The notes under the pieces were generated by a model that saw nothing but the letters and a program-made list of their open reading frames with translations, was not told where the DNA came from and made no database searches. Position numbers and translations under genes: made by a program. A stretch of DNA of 64,000 bases from Mayfieldus profundus (GTDB lineage Bacteria; Actinomycetota; Thermoleophilia; Solirubrobacterales; 70-9), in the NCBI GenBank assembly GCA_038040325.1, contig JBBPIM010000005.1, positions 28,438 through 92,437 on the forward strand, given 5' to 3'. Below, piece by piece: positions 41,878-50,336 of this stretch (position 1 is the first letter of the stretch; every line of letters starts with the position of its first letter).

Positions 41878-42387
41878 GTGAGCGACGAGGCCCCGTGCCC
41901 CGGATGCGGCCTGGTACTCCCAGAGTACGTTGGCCCGACCCATCCCTACGTGGGCTCCTCGGCTGCCTGCTGGGCCCTCTACGGTGCGCTGCTCGCCCGC
42001 GAGTACGGGGAGCTCGGGTATCCCGAGTGCCACCGCCTCACGGTGGACGCCTACGCCGTCCAGCACCCTGGACGCCGCGAGCGGCGTTCGATCCAGTCGG
42101 TGGACACCCACCTGTGCGGTCTCTACCTGATGCTCGAGCGCGGGATCGACGGGCCGGGGGCGACCGCGCTGAAGAACCGGATCCTCGCAACCGGACCCCG
42201 CTTCCGCTGGCTCAATCCGCCGGCGACCAGCGAGGCGCTCACCGTGCTGGACGTCCTTCACAGAGACGACAACGAGCAGCACTGCGACGTGGTCGAGCGC
42301 TGGGCCGGCTCGGTGTGGGACGCGTGGGAACTCCACCACGAGACGGTTCGCGACTGGGTCGAGACGGCGCTCCAAAAGGTCAAATAG
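41878..42387 (+). CDS. DUF5946 family protein
   Basis: The 169-residue protein starts at GTG and reads CPGCGLVLPEYVGPTHPYVG, then SSAACWALYGALLAREYGEL, YPECHRLTVDAYAVQHPGRR and SVDTHLCGLYLMLERGID. These are hallmarks of DUF5946, with a CxxC pair and several conserved His that suggest metal binding. Function is unknown. It is divergent from mnmA from an 18-base intergenic region. Confidence 0.83.
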   Translation: MSDEAPCPGCGLVLPEYVGPTHPYVGSSAACWALYGALLAREYGELGYPECHRLTVDAYAVQHPGRRERRSIQSVDTHLCGLYLMLERGIDGPGATALKNRILATGPRFRWLNPPATSEALTVLDVLHRDDNEQHCDVVERWAGSVWDAWELHHETVRDWVETALQKVK

Positions 42388-42390
42388 CAA

Positions 42391-42540
42391 GGCCCCAGCC
42401 CGCCGTTGCCGCCTCCGGCTTTGATCCCTTCGCTGGAAGGTGGGTGTCTGCTCCCGACCCCACGGGGCCGGAAGACAACGACTCCCAAGCCGCATGTGTT
42501 GGGTCAATTTACGAGGCGGCGGGCGTACGGGCTCGGGCCT
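42391..42540 (-). ncRNA. Structured RNA candidate (6S-like shape)
   Basis: The two ends of this 150-base non-coding interval are complementary in three consecutive blocks: AGGCCC with GGGCCT, AGCCCG with CGGGCT, and GCCGCC with GGCGGC. Together they form a long, bulged closing stem. Minus-strand orientation is favoured because the hairpin would be followed by TTGCTATTTG, and TAGTTT lies about seven bases before its 5' end. Size and a long stem with a large internal region are reminiscent of 6S RNA, but no diagnostic motif is recognised. Confidence 0.45.
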
Positions 42541-42578
42541 CATCAAGAAACTAGCACCGCCGGCCGGCCGGGCCGCCC

Positions 42579-42854
42579 TTACTCCTGCTCCAACGCGTCG
42601 CTGGCCTCCGCCCAGCTCTCGGCCCGGACCCGCAAGGCGATGTCCCCGCGGTCGAAGCGGTCGAGCGGCCAGTCGGAGGTCAGCACCGCGTCGAAGCCGA
42701 GCTCGCGCAGGTGCTGGAGCCAGCTCCTGGCGCTGGCAAGGTCCTCGAAGTCCCTAATCACGGCCCAGTCGTCGTAGGCCGGGTCGCCGATCTGCACCGC
42801 CGCCGATCCCGGCCCCGGCACGCGGGAGCGAAACCGGTCCAGAAACCCCATCAC
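42579..42854 (-). CDS. Small hypothetical protein
   Basis: The 91-residue product starts MMGFLDRFRSRVPGPGSAAV. It has a ferredoxin-like alpha/beta pattern (YDDWAVIRDFEDLASARSWL, HLRELGFDAVLTSDW, IALRVRAESWAEASDALEQE). It resembles small actinobacterial proteins that have a DUF-type two-layer sandwich, but I do not recognise a named family. It begins directly after aspS (stop at 42855) on the same strand and is likely co-transcribed. Confidence 0.7.
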   Translation of the reverse strand: MMGFLDRFRSRVPGPGSAAVQIGDPAYDDWAVIRDFEDLASARSWLQHLRELGFDAVLTSDWPLDRFDRGDIALRVRAESWAEASDALEQE

Positions 42855-44648
42855 CTAGGTGGAGCGCCGCGGAGCCCGCAGGGAAAGGCCCAGCTCGCGG
42901 AGCTGGCGATCGTCCACGGGAGCAGGCGCCCCCGTGAGCGGGTCGCCACCCGAGGCAGTCTTCGGAAAGGCGATCACGTCGCGGATCGAATCCGCGCCGT
43001 GGATCCGGGCGACGAAGCGGTCGAGCCCGTAGGCGATGCCGCCGTGGGGAGGCGCCCCATAGCGCAGCGCCTCGAGCAGGAAGCCGAATCGCTCCTCGGC
43101 CTCCTCCGGCGCGATGCCGAGCGCCCCGAAGACCCGCTGCTGCAGGTCCGGTCGGTTGATACGAATCGAGCCGCCGCCCAGCTCGACCCCGTTCCAGACA
43201 ATGTCGTAGGCGAGCGCGCGGGCATCGCCAGGGTTATCCGGGTCGAATTCGCCCGCCGGGGAAGTGAAGGGATGATGCAGCGGGTCCCATCGCCCCTCAT
43301 CCTCGTTGAACTCCATCAGCGGCCAGTTGACGATCCAGGCGAACTCGTTGCGATCCTCGGGAATCAGGTCCCAGCGGCGGGCGAGGCGGTCGCGCAGCCC
43401 GCTCAGCGCCGTGGCCACCACCTTTGGGGTGTCGGCGACGAGGAGCAGCAGGTCTCCCTCGCTCGCCCCCAGGCGCTCGTTGAGCGCCGCGAGCTCCTCG
43501 GCGGAGAGGAACTTCGCCACCGGCGAGCGCCAGCCGTCGCCCTCGCGGTACGCCCAGACCAGTCCCTGGGCCCCGAACTCCTTCGCCTCGTCGATCAGCC
43601 CGTCCAGCTCGGAGCGCGGCAGGTCGCGCTGCCCGGCGTTGATCCCGCGCACGGTGCCGCCGTCGTCGATAACGCCGCGGAACGCGTTGAAGCCGGTCTC
43701 GCGCAACGGGTCGGTAAGGTCGGCGATTTCCAGGCCGAAGCGCAGGTCGGGCCGGTCGCTGCCGTAGCGAGCCATCACGTCGTCATATGCAAGGCGGGCG
43801 AACGGCGGCCTGACCTCGATCCCCATCTCGCCAAGCACGTGGGCGATCAGCCTCTCGTTGAGGTCGATCACGTCGTCGAGGGTCACGAAGGACATCTCGA
43901 TGTCGAGCTGGGTGAAGTCGAGCTGGCGGTCGGCGCGCTGGTCCTCGTCCCGGAAGCAGCGCGCGATCTGGTAGTAGCGCTCGAAGCCGGCAACCATCAG
44001 CAGCTGCTTGAACAGCTGCGGCGACTGTGGAAGCGCATAGAAGGAGCCCGGCTGAAGCCGGCTCGGCACCAGGAAGTCGCGGGCGCCCTCCGGAGTCGAG
44101 CGGGTCAGCACCGGGGTCTCGATCTCGTAGAAGCCCTCGCCGTTGAGGAACTGGCGCATCGAGTTGGCGACGCGATGGCGAAGGGCGATCGCGTTCGCCA
44201 TCGGCTCGCGGCGCAGGTCGAGGTAGCGGTGGCGAAGCCGCGCCTCCTCCCCCACCTCGCCGCCGTAGGACTCGATCCCGAACGGCGGCGTCTCCGCGTC
44301 CGCGAGCACCTCGGCCTCGGCCACCCGGATCTCGAACTCGCCCGTGGGAAGCTCGGGATTGACGGTCTCCTCGGAGCGGCGCACGACCTTGCCGGCGACG
44401 CTGAGCACGTCCTCGGCGCGAAGGTCGTGGCCGAGCTGGTGCGCCTCGCCGGCCTCGTCGGGGTTGAAGACAAGCTGGACGAGGCCGGTGCGGTCGCGCA
44501 GGTCGATGAAGATGAGCCCGCCGTGATCGCGGCGCCGATGCACCCAGCCGGCCACACGGACCTCGCCGTCCGCGCGGTCGGCCAGCACCTGGCCGCACCA
44601 GGTGTCGCGGTACTCGTTGGATTGCAGCGCCGGGAAGCCGTCGGTCAC
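42855..44648 (-). CDS. aspS: Aspartyl-tRNA synthetase
   Basis: AspRS, bacterial type, 597 residues with the GAD insertion domain. Motifs: VAGWVHRRRDHGGLIFIDLR (anticodon OB fold), FYEIETPVLTRSTPEGARDF (motif 1 region), RCFRDEDQRADRQLDFTQLD (motif 2) and GIAYGLDRFVARIHGADSIR (motif 3). Whether it also charges tRNA-Asn cannot be decided without knowing if gatCAB is present. GTG 44648 start. It is downstream of hisS. Confidence 0.96.
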   Translation of the reverse strand: MTDGFPALQSNEYRDTWCGQVLADRADGEVRVAGWVHRRRDHGGLIFIDLRDRTGLVQLVFNPDEAGEAHQLGHDLRAEDVLSVAGKVVRRSEETVNPELPTGEFEIRVAEAEVLADAETPPFGIESYGGEVGEEARLRHRYLDLRREPMANAIALRHRVANSMRQFLNGEGFYEIETPVLTRSTPEGARDFLVPSRLQPGSFYALPQSPQLFKQLLMVAGFERYYQIARCFRDEDQRADRQLDFTQLDIEMSFVTLDDVIDLNERLIAHVLGEMGIEVRPPFARLAYDDVMARYGSDRPDLRFGLEIADLTDPLRETGFNAFRGVIDDGGTVRGINAGQRDLPRSELDGLIDEAKEFGAQGLVWAYREGDGWRSPVAKFLSAEELAALNERLGASEGDLLLLVADTPKVVATALSGLRDRLARRWDLIPEDRNEFAWIVNWPLMEFNEDEGRWDPLHHPFTSPAGEFDPDNPGDARALAYDIVWNGVELGGGSIRINRPDLQQRVFGALGIAPEEAEERFGFLLEALRYGAPPHGGIAYGLDRFVARIHGADSIRDVIAFPKTASGGDPLTGAPAPVDDRQLRELGLSLRAPRRST

Positions 44649-44732
44649 GCGCGGCAGTCTTTCAGGCTGCGGCGCGTGGTCGAACGGGCGTCGGAACGAT
44701 AAATGCGGACGCGGCCCCCACCAGCCGACGAA

Positions 44733-45971
44733 TCAGCCCGCGTCCAGCTCCCCCAACACGCGCGATGGGTCGATGGAGCGCTGCTCGCCGCTCCCCATGT
44801 CGCGCAACTGCGCGGAGCCGTCGGCCTCGAGGATCAGCGTGTGGCGGGCGCCAACCCGGTCGGCCTGCTTGAGCTGGCCCTTGAGGCTGCGGTCGGCGAG
44901 ATCGGCCTCGGCCCGCATCCCGGCATGGCGCAGCTCGTTGACGATCGCCAGCGCACGCGGGCGCTGCGCGTCGTCCGCCGCGGCGACGAACACATCGCGT
45001 TGCGGCGCCTCCTCCGCCTCGCCGAGCGCCAGCAGGATGCGCTCGATCCCCGCCGCCCAGCCCACGGCGGCGGTGGGCGGCCCGCCGAGCTGCTCGACCA
45101 GGCCGTCGTAGCGGCCCCCGCCTCCCAGCTCCGACTGCGCCCCCAGCCGGTCGCAGACGAAGGAGAAGATGGTGCGCGTGTAGTAGTCGAGGCCGCGGAC
45201 CAGGGTCGGGTCGAGCGCGTACTCGATTCCTGCCGTGTCGAGCAGCGAGCGAACCTGATCGAAATGCTCGGCGTCCGCCGGCTCGAGGCGGTCGAGCAGC
45301 TTCGGCGCGGCGGCCATCACGGCGCGGGTCCCCTCGTGGTCGGAGTCGAACGCGCGCAGCGGATTGAGGTCGATCCGCTCGCGCACCTCCTTGGCGAGTT
45401 CACCCTCGTGCTCGCGCAGGTAGGCCTTCAGCTCGTCGAGGTAGTTCGCGCGCGACGCCTGCGAGCCAAGGCTGCCGAGCCGCAGCTCGACCTCCGGCAC
45501 AGCCAGTTCGCGCAGCAGGTCGTCGAGCAGCATGATCAGCTCTGCGTCGGCGAGCGGGCTGTCGGTGCCGATCGCCTCGGCGCCGATCTGGTTGAACTGC
45601 CGGAAGCGGCCGGCCTGGGGGCGCTCGTGGCGGAAGAACGGCCCCAGGTACCAGAGCTTCAGGGGCTGGGGCAGCTTGTGCATGCCGTGCTCGACGTAGG
45701 CACGGCAGATCGGCGCCGTCCCCTCGGGCCGCAGCGTGATGCTGCGCCCGCCCTGGTCCTCGAAGGTGAACATCTCCTTGTTGACGATGTCGGTGGACTG
45801 CCCCACCCCGCGCTCGAACAGCTCGGTGTCCTCGAAGGCGGGGGTCTCGATCCGCCCGTAGCCGGCGCGGTCGAAGATCGAGCGGGCGGTGTCCTCCACC
45901 CGCGACCGCGCCTTCGCGTCGGCGGGCAGGACGTCGAAGGTCCCCCTGGGGGCCTGGAAGCGGCCGCTCAC
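44733..45971 (-). CDS. hisS: Histidyl-tRNA synthetase
   Basis: HisRS, 412 residues, starts MSGRFQAPRGTFDVLPADAK at GTG 45971. It shows class II motif 2 (SITLRPEGTAPICRAYVEHG, then FFRHERPQAGRFRQF), the His-A loop VRGLDYYTRTIFSFV, and an HGTP anticodon-binding domain at the C-terminus (RALAIVNELRHAGMRAEADL). The hisS-aspS order is common in actinobacteria. Confidence 0.96.
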   Translation of the reverse strand: MSGRFQAPRGTFDVLPADAKARSRVEDTARSIFDRAGYGRIETPAFEDTELFERGVGQSTDIVNKEMFTFEDQGGRSITLRPEGTAPICRAYVEHGMHKLPQPLKLWYLGPFFRHERPQAGRFRQFNQIGAEAIGTDSPLADAELIMLLDDLLRELAVPEVELRLGSLGSQASRANYLDELKAYLREHEGELAKEVRERIDLNPLRAFDSDHEGTRAVMAAAPKLLDRLEPADAEHFDQVRSLLDTAGIEYALDPTLVRGLDYYTRTIFSFVCDRLGAQSELGGGGRYDGLVEQLGGPPTAAVGWAAGIERILLALGEAEEAPQRDVFVAAADDAQRPRALAIVNELRHAGMRAEADLADRSLKGQLKQADRVGARHTLILEADGSAQLRDMGSGEQRSIDPSRVLGELDAG

Positions 45972-45992
45972 GGAATCGATGCTCGCACGCGC

Positions 45993-46631
45993 CTACGACG
46001 CCAGCTCGGCCAGAAAGGGGTTGCCGGCGCGCTCGGCGCCCAGCGTAGTGACGCCCATGTGCCCCGGATAGACCGTCGTCTCGGGTGGATGGCCGTCGAC
46101 GAGAGTTCGGATCGAATCCAGCAGCGTCCCGGAGTCACCGCCGGGCAGATCGGTGCGCCCGACCGAGCCCTGGAAAAGCACGTCGCCGGAGAAAAGCGCC
46201 ACCTCGTCGCGGACCGAGTAGGTGACGTGACCGGGGCTGTGCCCGGGGGTGTAGATGACGTCAATATCGAGGCCCGCCAGCTCCAGGGTCTCGCCCCCTG
46301 CCACCGTCTCGTCGGCGTCATAGCTCTCGAACGGGCCGAACCCCGCGAAGGGGACGAAGGACATGATGTCGGCCAGCACCGGCACCTCGATCTCGGGGCA
46401 GTAGACAGGGGCCCCGGTCGCCTTCGCAACCGGGGCGACGGCGCCGATGTGGTCGAAGTGGCAGTGCGTGACCAGAATCGCGTCCACCGTCAGGCCCAGC
46501 TCCTCGACCGGCTTGAGAATGCGCTCGGCCTCGTCGCCGGGGTCGACGATCAGCGCGCGGTCGGCGTCATCGCGCCGGAACAGAAAGCAGTTCTCGGCCA
46601 CCGGGCCGACGGTGAACATGCGAACGTCCAT
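45993..46631 (-). CDS. MBL-fold hydrolase (glyoxalase II-like)
   Basis: The 212-residue metallo-beta-lactamase-fold protein has the metal motif LVTHCHFDHIGAVAPVAKAT (HxHxDH), YTPGHSPGHVTYS, LFSGDVLFQGSVGRTDLPGG and VYPGHMGVTTLGAE. It is the short hydroxyacylglutathione-hydrolase-like type usually found next to hisS in actinobacteria. Its substrate is uncertain because these organisms use mycothiol, not glutathione. It starts one base into the stop of the membrane-protein gene upstream. Confidence 0.88.
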   Translation of the reverse strand: MDVRMFTVGPVAENCFLFRRDDADRALIVDPGDEAERILKPVEELGLTVDAILVTHCHFDHIGAVAPVAKATGAPVYCPEIEVPVLADIMSFVPFAGFGPFESYDADETVAGGETLELAGLDIDVIYTPGHSPGHVTYSVRDEVALFSGDVLFQGSVGRTDLPGGDSGTLLDSIRTLVDGHPPETTVYPGHMGVTTLGAERAGNPFLAELAS

Positions 46632-46972
46632 CAGCGCATCTTCGATCGCTGGCGACGGCGCCAGATCATGCTGTCGATGAAGTAGCCCATCGGGATGTAG
46701 AAGGCGAGCATGAAGACGCCGAAGGCGAGGGCCTGGGCGACCGGCCGCCGAAAGGCGAGCAGCAGCAGCACCACGAACAGGCCCGCCGCGACGATTCCGC
46801 GGTTGGTGGCACTGCGCCAGGTCGGCGGGCGCTCGAAGCGCGCGCCAGGGCGGGCGCGGGCGCGGGCCTTGGCCTCCTGGCGGCTGCGCGGCCGGGCGGT
46901 GCGCTTGCGGTCGATGCTCCCGCCCTGGGTGCCGCGGTGTTTGCGCCGTCGGCGCTTCTTCGTCTGGGCCAT
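46631..46972 (-). CDS. Small basic membrane protein
   Basis: The 113-residue product has a strongly basic N-terminus (MAQTKKRRRRKHRGTQGGSI, many Arg/Lys) and two hydrophobic segments (GIVAAGLFVVLLLLAF, AQALAFGVFMLAFYIPMGYF). A basic cytoplasmic end follows (IWRRRQRSKMR). It resembles uncharacterised small actinobacterial membrane proteins. Its stop overlaps the MBL start by one base, so the two are coupled. Confidence 0.7.
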   Translation of the reverse strand: MAQTKKRRRRKHRGTQGGSIDRKRTARPRSRQEAKARARARPGARFERPPTWRSATNRGIVAAGLFVVLLLLAFRRPVAQALAFGVFMLAFYIPMGYFIDSMIWRRRQRSKMR

Positions 46973-46981
46973 GTCGTGAGC

Positions 46982-47878
46982 CTAACGCGAGGACGACCGG
47001 CGGCCGCCGCCGACGCGCCGCTCGATCACGTGCCGGTCGGGGTCGAAGGCGCGGATCGGCAACCCCGGCGGGAATCCGATCAGCGCCGCCTGCGGAATCA
47101 GGCCCACGATCTCCGCCTCGACCGGCCTTGCCCCCTCCGACGCGGCCAGCTCGGCGACCTTGGCGACCACCTCCCGCAACGGCACGGCAATCGGGTCACC
47201 GATGTTGGTCGAGACCTGCGAGCGGCCCTCCAGCGGGAGCCCGATCGCTCGTACGCCGGGCAGTCCACCGCCTGACTCGCGCACCCTCGCGGCGACCCGT
47301 TGCGCGATCGCGGCATCGGGCCTGTCCAGCTCGACGTTGAAGGCGGCGAGCGGAGGGCGCGCGGTGACGAGGGTGGCTCCACCGGTTGGGTGCGGCGCCG
47401 CCGGACCGAGGTCGGGCATCAACTCGCCCGCGCCCATGCGCCCGCGCAGGGCGTCGATGCCGCCCTCGCGAAAGAAGGCGCGCTCACGGCGCTCGTCCGA
47501 CGAGGCGAGCTCGCCGTAGAGAAAGACCGGCACGCCGAGGGCGGCGATCCCCTCGGCCACTGCGCGGGCTTGAGCGGTTGCCTTTTCGCGGCCCTCCTCG
47601 CTCAGCCAGACGAGCGGGCACACGTCGAGCGCGCCGATGCAGGGGTGCAGGCCGCGGTGGCGGCTCATGTCGATCCGCCGCAGCGCCACCTCCGCGCTGG
47701 ATGCGAGCAGATCGGCCAGGTCCCGCCCGTCGCCGGCCACGGTGAAGACCGTGCGATTGTGCTCGGTGTCGGAGTGGCGGTCGAGGACCCCCCGGTCCTT
47801 GTCCAGCTCCGAGCGCAGCTCGGCGATCACCCCCGGGTCGCGGCCCTCGGAGTAGTTGGGAACGGCGAGCAGGGTCAC
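46982..47878 (-). CDS. Glutamate formimidoyltransferase-like protein
   Basis: The 298-residue protein starts MTLLAVPNYSEGRDPGVIAE and has the formiminotransferase fold: TEHNRTVFTVAGDGRDLADL, MSRHRGLHPCIGALDVCPLV, FLYGELASSDERRER and FNVELDRPDAAIAQRVA. It matches the N-terminal and central domains of FtcD. The cyclodeaminase domain is absent, as in single-function bacterial versions. Histidine degradation is the textbook role, but no hut gene is nearby. It is the last chromosomal gene before the tRNA. Confidence 0.85.
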   Translation of the reverse strand: MTLLAVPNYSEGRDPGVIAELRSELDKDRGVLDRHSDTEHNRTVFTVAGDGRDLADLLASSAEVALRRIDMSRHRGLHPCIGALDVCPLVWLSEEGREKATAQARAVAEGIAALGVPVFLYGELASSDERRERAFFREGGIDALRGRMGAGELMPDLGPAAPHPTGGATLVTARPPLAAFNVELDRPDAAIAQRVAARVRESGGGLPGVRAIGLPLEGRSQVSTNIGDPIAVPLREVVAKVAELAASEGARPVEAEIVGLIPQAALIGFPPGLPIRAFDPDRHVIERRVGGGRRSSSR

Positions 47879-47976
47879 CCGCCACCGGCTTGGTCGAGGT
47901 CTGCGTCCATGCGCGTCAAGGCTAGTCCGGGCGCCGCCTGGAAGCGCATGACCCGCCGCTACGATTGACCATCCCC

Positions 47977-48050
47977 GCCGGAGTAGCTCAGCTGGTTAGA
48001 GCAGCGGAATCATAATCCGCGTGTCGGGGGTTCGAGTCCCTCCTCCGGCA
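47977..48050 (+). tRNA. tRNA with CAT anticodon (tRNA-Met or tRNA-Ile2)
   Basis: A 74-base cloverleaf: acceptor GCCGGAG/CTCCGGC, D-stem GCTC/GAGC, anticodon stem GCGGA/TCCGC with loop ATCATAA (anticodon CAT at 48011-48013), T-arm with TTCGAGT and discriminator A48050. CCA is not encoded. Elongator Met and lysidine-modified Ile2 cannot be separated by inspection. Its 3' part from the anticodon loop onward is the attachment site of the integrated element to the right. Confidence 0.95.
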
Positions 48051-48053
48051 TCG
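48009..48053 (+). repeat. attL (tRNA 3' half)
   Basis: It begins at the anticodon loop (ATCATAA) and ends three bases past the tRNA. It is identical to 60938-60982 except G48034 versus A60963 in the T-loop. The crossover in the anticodon loop is typical of one class of tRNA-directed tyrosine integrases. Confidence 0.93.
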
Positions 48054-48130
48054 CTCTACAGAGCCGAAAACAGCGCCCCGGGCCGACACCGCGGTTTCGT
48101 TTGAGGAACAGAGTGAGAACGGGGCCGCGG

Positions 48131-48685
48131 CTAGTAGGTCCGGTATCGGTCCCGAGAGACGAGGAAGCCGTGGCCGGTCTCGCGGTTCTCGCAGAGCAGC
48201 GCCAGCGAGGAGCTGTCGCACTCGAACGGGCCGAGCCGCAGCACGTACCCGTACCGCAGCACCTTCGATTGAAGGGACGCCGGGGGATTGCCGGAGCAGA
48301 CGAACGCGCCCTCCCCGACCGTCCCGACGCCGAGAGTGTGGCCCCACCCGGGCAGGTCGCAGCTCGCGGGCTTCGGGGGCGGGGCATATGCGAACTCCAG
48401 GATCGCGCAACGCGCCTCCTCGGACGCGACGCGGCAGACGATGTTCCCGGTGGGAGACCGGATCTCGGCCACGTCCTGCGGAGGTATGGTGGTCGTCACC
48501 GTCTCGGTCTCGGTCTCGGTCCCCGTGCCTATCTCGATCTGCGTTCCCGTCTCGGTCGTGGTCGTCTCGGAATCGTCGCCGCCGGTGGTCAGGATCAGGG
48601 CGAGGCCGAGCCCGACCACGGCGGCCACGAGCGCACCTATTGCGAGACCGACTCGGAAACCTCCCTCTCCCACGGGACCGAGCAT
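48131..48685 (-). CDS. Membrane-anchored DUF6636-like protein
   Basis: The 184-residue protein has an N-terminal membrane segment (VGLAIGALVAAVVGLGLALI), a Thr/Glu-rich stalk (TTTTETGTQIEIGTGTETE) and an exported domain. That domain has six cysteines (SPTGNIVCRV, EARCAILEF, PASCDLPGWG, GAFVCSGNP, FECDSSS, LLCENRETGHGFLVSR), matching actinobacterial DUF6636 proteins. It ends about 80 bases inside attL and reads toward it, as a moron-type cargo gene would. Function unknown. Confidence 0.75.
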   Translation of the reverse strand: MLGPVGEGGFRVGLAIGALVAAVVGLGLALILTTGGDDSETTTTETGTQIEIGTGTETETETVTTTIPPQDVAEIRSPTGNIVCRVASEEARCAILEFAYAPPPKPASCDLPGWGHTLGVGTVGEGAFVCSGNPPASLQSKVLRYGYVLRLGPFECDSSSLALLCENRETGHGFLVSRDRYRTY

Positions 48686-48767
48686 ACGGCTGTCCGGGCT
48701 CGTCTGTCGGCGGTTCCGTCCGAACGTGTGGGGTAGAAACCTCCCGTTGGGTTGTGTGTGATTTCTC

Positions 48768-48812
48768 GCGCGCCGGTCGCTCGGCCCTAGTCACGTCGAG
48801 CGACCGGCGCGC
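48768..48812. repeat. Perfect 16-bp inverted repeat between divergent genes
   Basis: GCGCGCCGGTCGCTCG (48768-48783) pairs perfectly with 48797-48812 around a 13-base spacer. It lies between two divergently transcribed genes near attL, where a terminator is not expected. An operator, a recombination accessory site or a nicking/replication site is possible. Confidence 0.85.
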
Positions 48813-48924
48813 AAAGTGCTGTCCGCGGGAGTTCTCAGAATGAGAGTGCCTTCGGTGGCGGGCTGACCCCCGTGGAACACGAGCCGGAGGCGACACACCC
48901 AAAACCACTATTCGAGGAGTACGG

Positions 48925-49146
48925 ATGTTTCAAGTACGAGTCACCCTCCGCGGTACCGACCGCGACCACGTCCGCGTCAGCCCCCCCATGTCGGAGCAGG
49001 AGGCGGACCAGCATCTCGCCACCATTGCCGACTTGCGGGCAACCGCTGCCGTGATCACCCTTCCCTGGGCGAACTTCCAGGGAACTGACGTGATCGCCGC
49101 CGAAAAGATCACGGCCGCGCGCAGGCCGCGGGTCGCCTCCTTCTAA
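48925..49146 (+). CDS. Small hypothetical protein
   Basis: The 73-residue product MFQVRVTLRGTDRDHVRVSP continues SEQEADQHLATIADLRATAA and ends VASF. GAGGAG lies just upstream of ATG 48925, a good ribosome-binding site. No family is recognised. It converges on the integrase gene with a four-base overlap of stops. Confidence 0.6.
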   Translation: MFQVRVTLRGTDRDHVRVSPPMSEQEADQHLATIADLRATAAVITLPWANFQGTDVIAAEKITAARRPRVASF

Positions 49147-50333
49147 GCGAGGACGGCCAGCCCCAGCTCCTCGGCGGGTTCCGTGGCAAGCTCGGCCTCC
49201 AGGTCGAGCGGGTCGGCGTCCTCGCCGGGGAGCAGGTGCGCGTACACCCGGAGCGTGAAGTCGGGCGAGTGATGCCCGAGCAGCCGCGAGAGCTGGAGGA
49301 TGTTCGTCCCGCGGGCGATGTGCAGCGAGGCTAGGGTGTGGCGGAAGGTGTGGAACGTCGCCCACGCCGCGCCCGCCTCCTCCACCGCCGGGCGCAGGAC
49401 CCGGCGGAGCGTGTTCGGGTAGGCGAGCGGCGTTCCGGTCCGCGACGGGAAGGCCAGCCCGTCAGGGTCGCCGGGCGGCAGCGCCGCCAGGTGCGCTCGC
49501 ATCACGCGGACCAGCTCCGGGGAGAGCCGAACGTCCCGGCTCCCGTGGCGCGACTTCGGGGTCTTGAATCGGCGCCCCTTTTCCGACCACGCGCGCCGCA
49601 CCCGGACCACCGGCCGGGAGCCGTCCAGGGTGAAGTCCCCGCGGCGCAGCGCGACCGCCTCCCCCCACCGCAGGCCGGTCCCGGCCAGCAGCGTGAGCAT
49701 CGGTCGGTGCCGCTTGTGGACCACGCGGAGGGTCGCGTCGAGCTGCTCCCGCGTGAACACCCGAGCGTGGGACTCCGGGTCCCCCTCGACGTCCTCGACC
49801 TCCTCGCGTCGGGGCAGCACGGCCCCGTCCGCGGGGTTGTGCCGGATCAGACCCTCGCGCCGCGCGGTGGCGAGGCAGGCCCGGACCGCGGAGGCGATCC
49901 GCCGCACGCTCGCGTCCGAGAGCGTCCCGCCGCGGCCGTTCGGCCGCTCGCAGAGCCAGGCGATCCATCGGTCCACGTCCCGCGGGGTTATCCGCCCGAG
50001 CGTCCGGTCCAGCCGATCCGCAAAGAACGGGTAAGCGTAGGTCTCCAGGTCGCGCCGGTAATCGGCCCGGGTCTCGTCCGTGAAGCCCCTCCGCCCGTTG
50101 CCGCGGTACCGCTCGACCCACTCCTCCGCGAAGGTGCGGAACGCCTCGCGGGACTCCGGCTGGAACTCGCCGCGGTCGCGCTCGGCCTCGCGGCCCCGCT
50201 TGATCCGCAACGCCTCCTCCAGCGTGCGGGCCGACTCGGCGCGGTTCTTACCGCCCGCCCGGTAGCGGACCACGTACCGGCCCCCTCGCTTGTAGATGCC
50301 GGGGTGCCGCGTCCTCTCCATCTTCGCCGCCAT
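49143..50333 (-). CDS. int: Tyrosine integrase of the element
   Basis: The 396-residue protein has an N-terminal arm-binding domain (GIYKRGGRYVVRYRAGGKNR), a core-binding domain (FRTFAEEWVERYRGNGRRGF) and a catalytic domain. Catalytic residues are seen in LAGTGLRWGEAVALR (Arg), SRHGSRDVRLS (Lys/Arg region), FHTFRHTLASLHIARGT (HxxR), LLGHHSPDFTLRVYAHLL (His and Tyr nucleophile). It lies 1.1 kb from attL, consistent with tRNA-directed integration. The integrase-xis order suggests shared control. Confidence 0.93.
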   Translation of the reverse strand: MAAKMERTRHPGIYKRGGRYVVRYRAGGKNRAESARTLEEALRIKRGREAERDRGEFQPESREAFRTFAEEWVERYRGNGRRGFTDETRADYRRDLETYAYPFFADRLDRTLGRITPRDVDRWIAWLCERPNGRGGTLSDASVRRIASAVRACLATARREGLIRHNPADGAVLPRREEVEDVEGDPESHARVFTREQLDATLRVVHKRHRPMLTLLAGTGLRWGEAVALRRGDFTLDGSRPVVRVRRAWSEKGRRFKTPKSRHGSRDVRLSPELVRVMRAHLAALPPGDPDGLAFPSRTGTPLAYPNTLRRVLRPAVEEAGAAWATFHTFRHTLASLHIARGTNILQLSRLLGHHSPDFTLRVYAHLLPGEDADPLDLEAELATEPAEELGLAVLA

Positions 50334-50336
50334 GCT

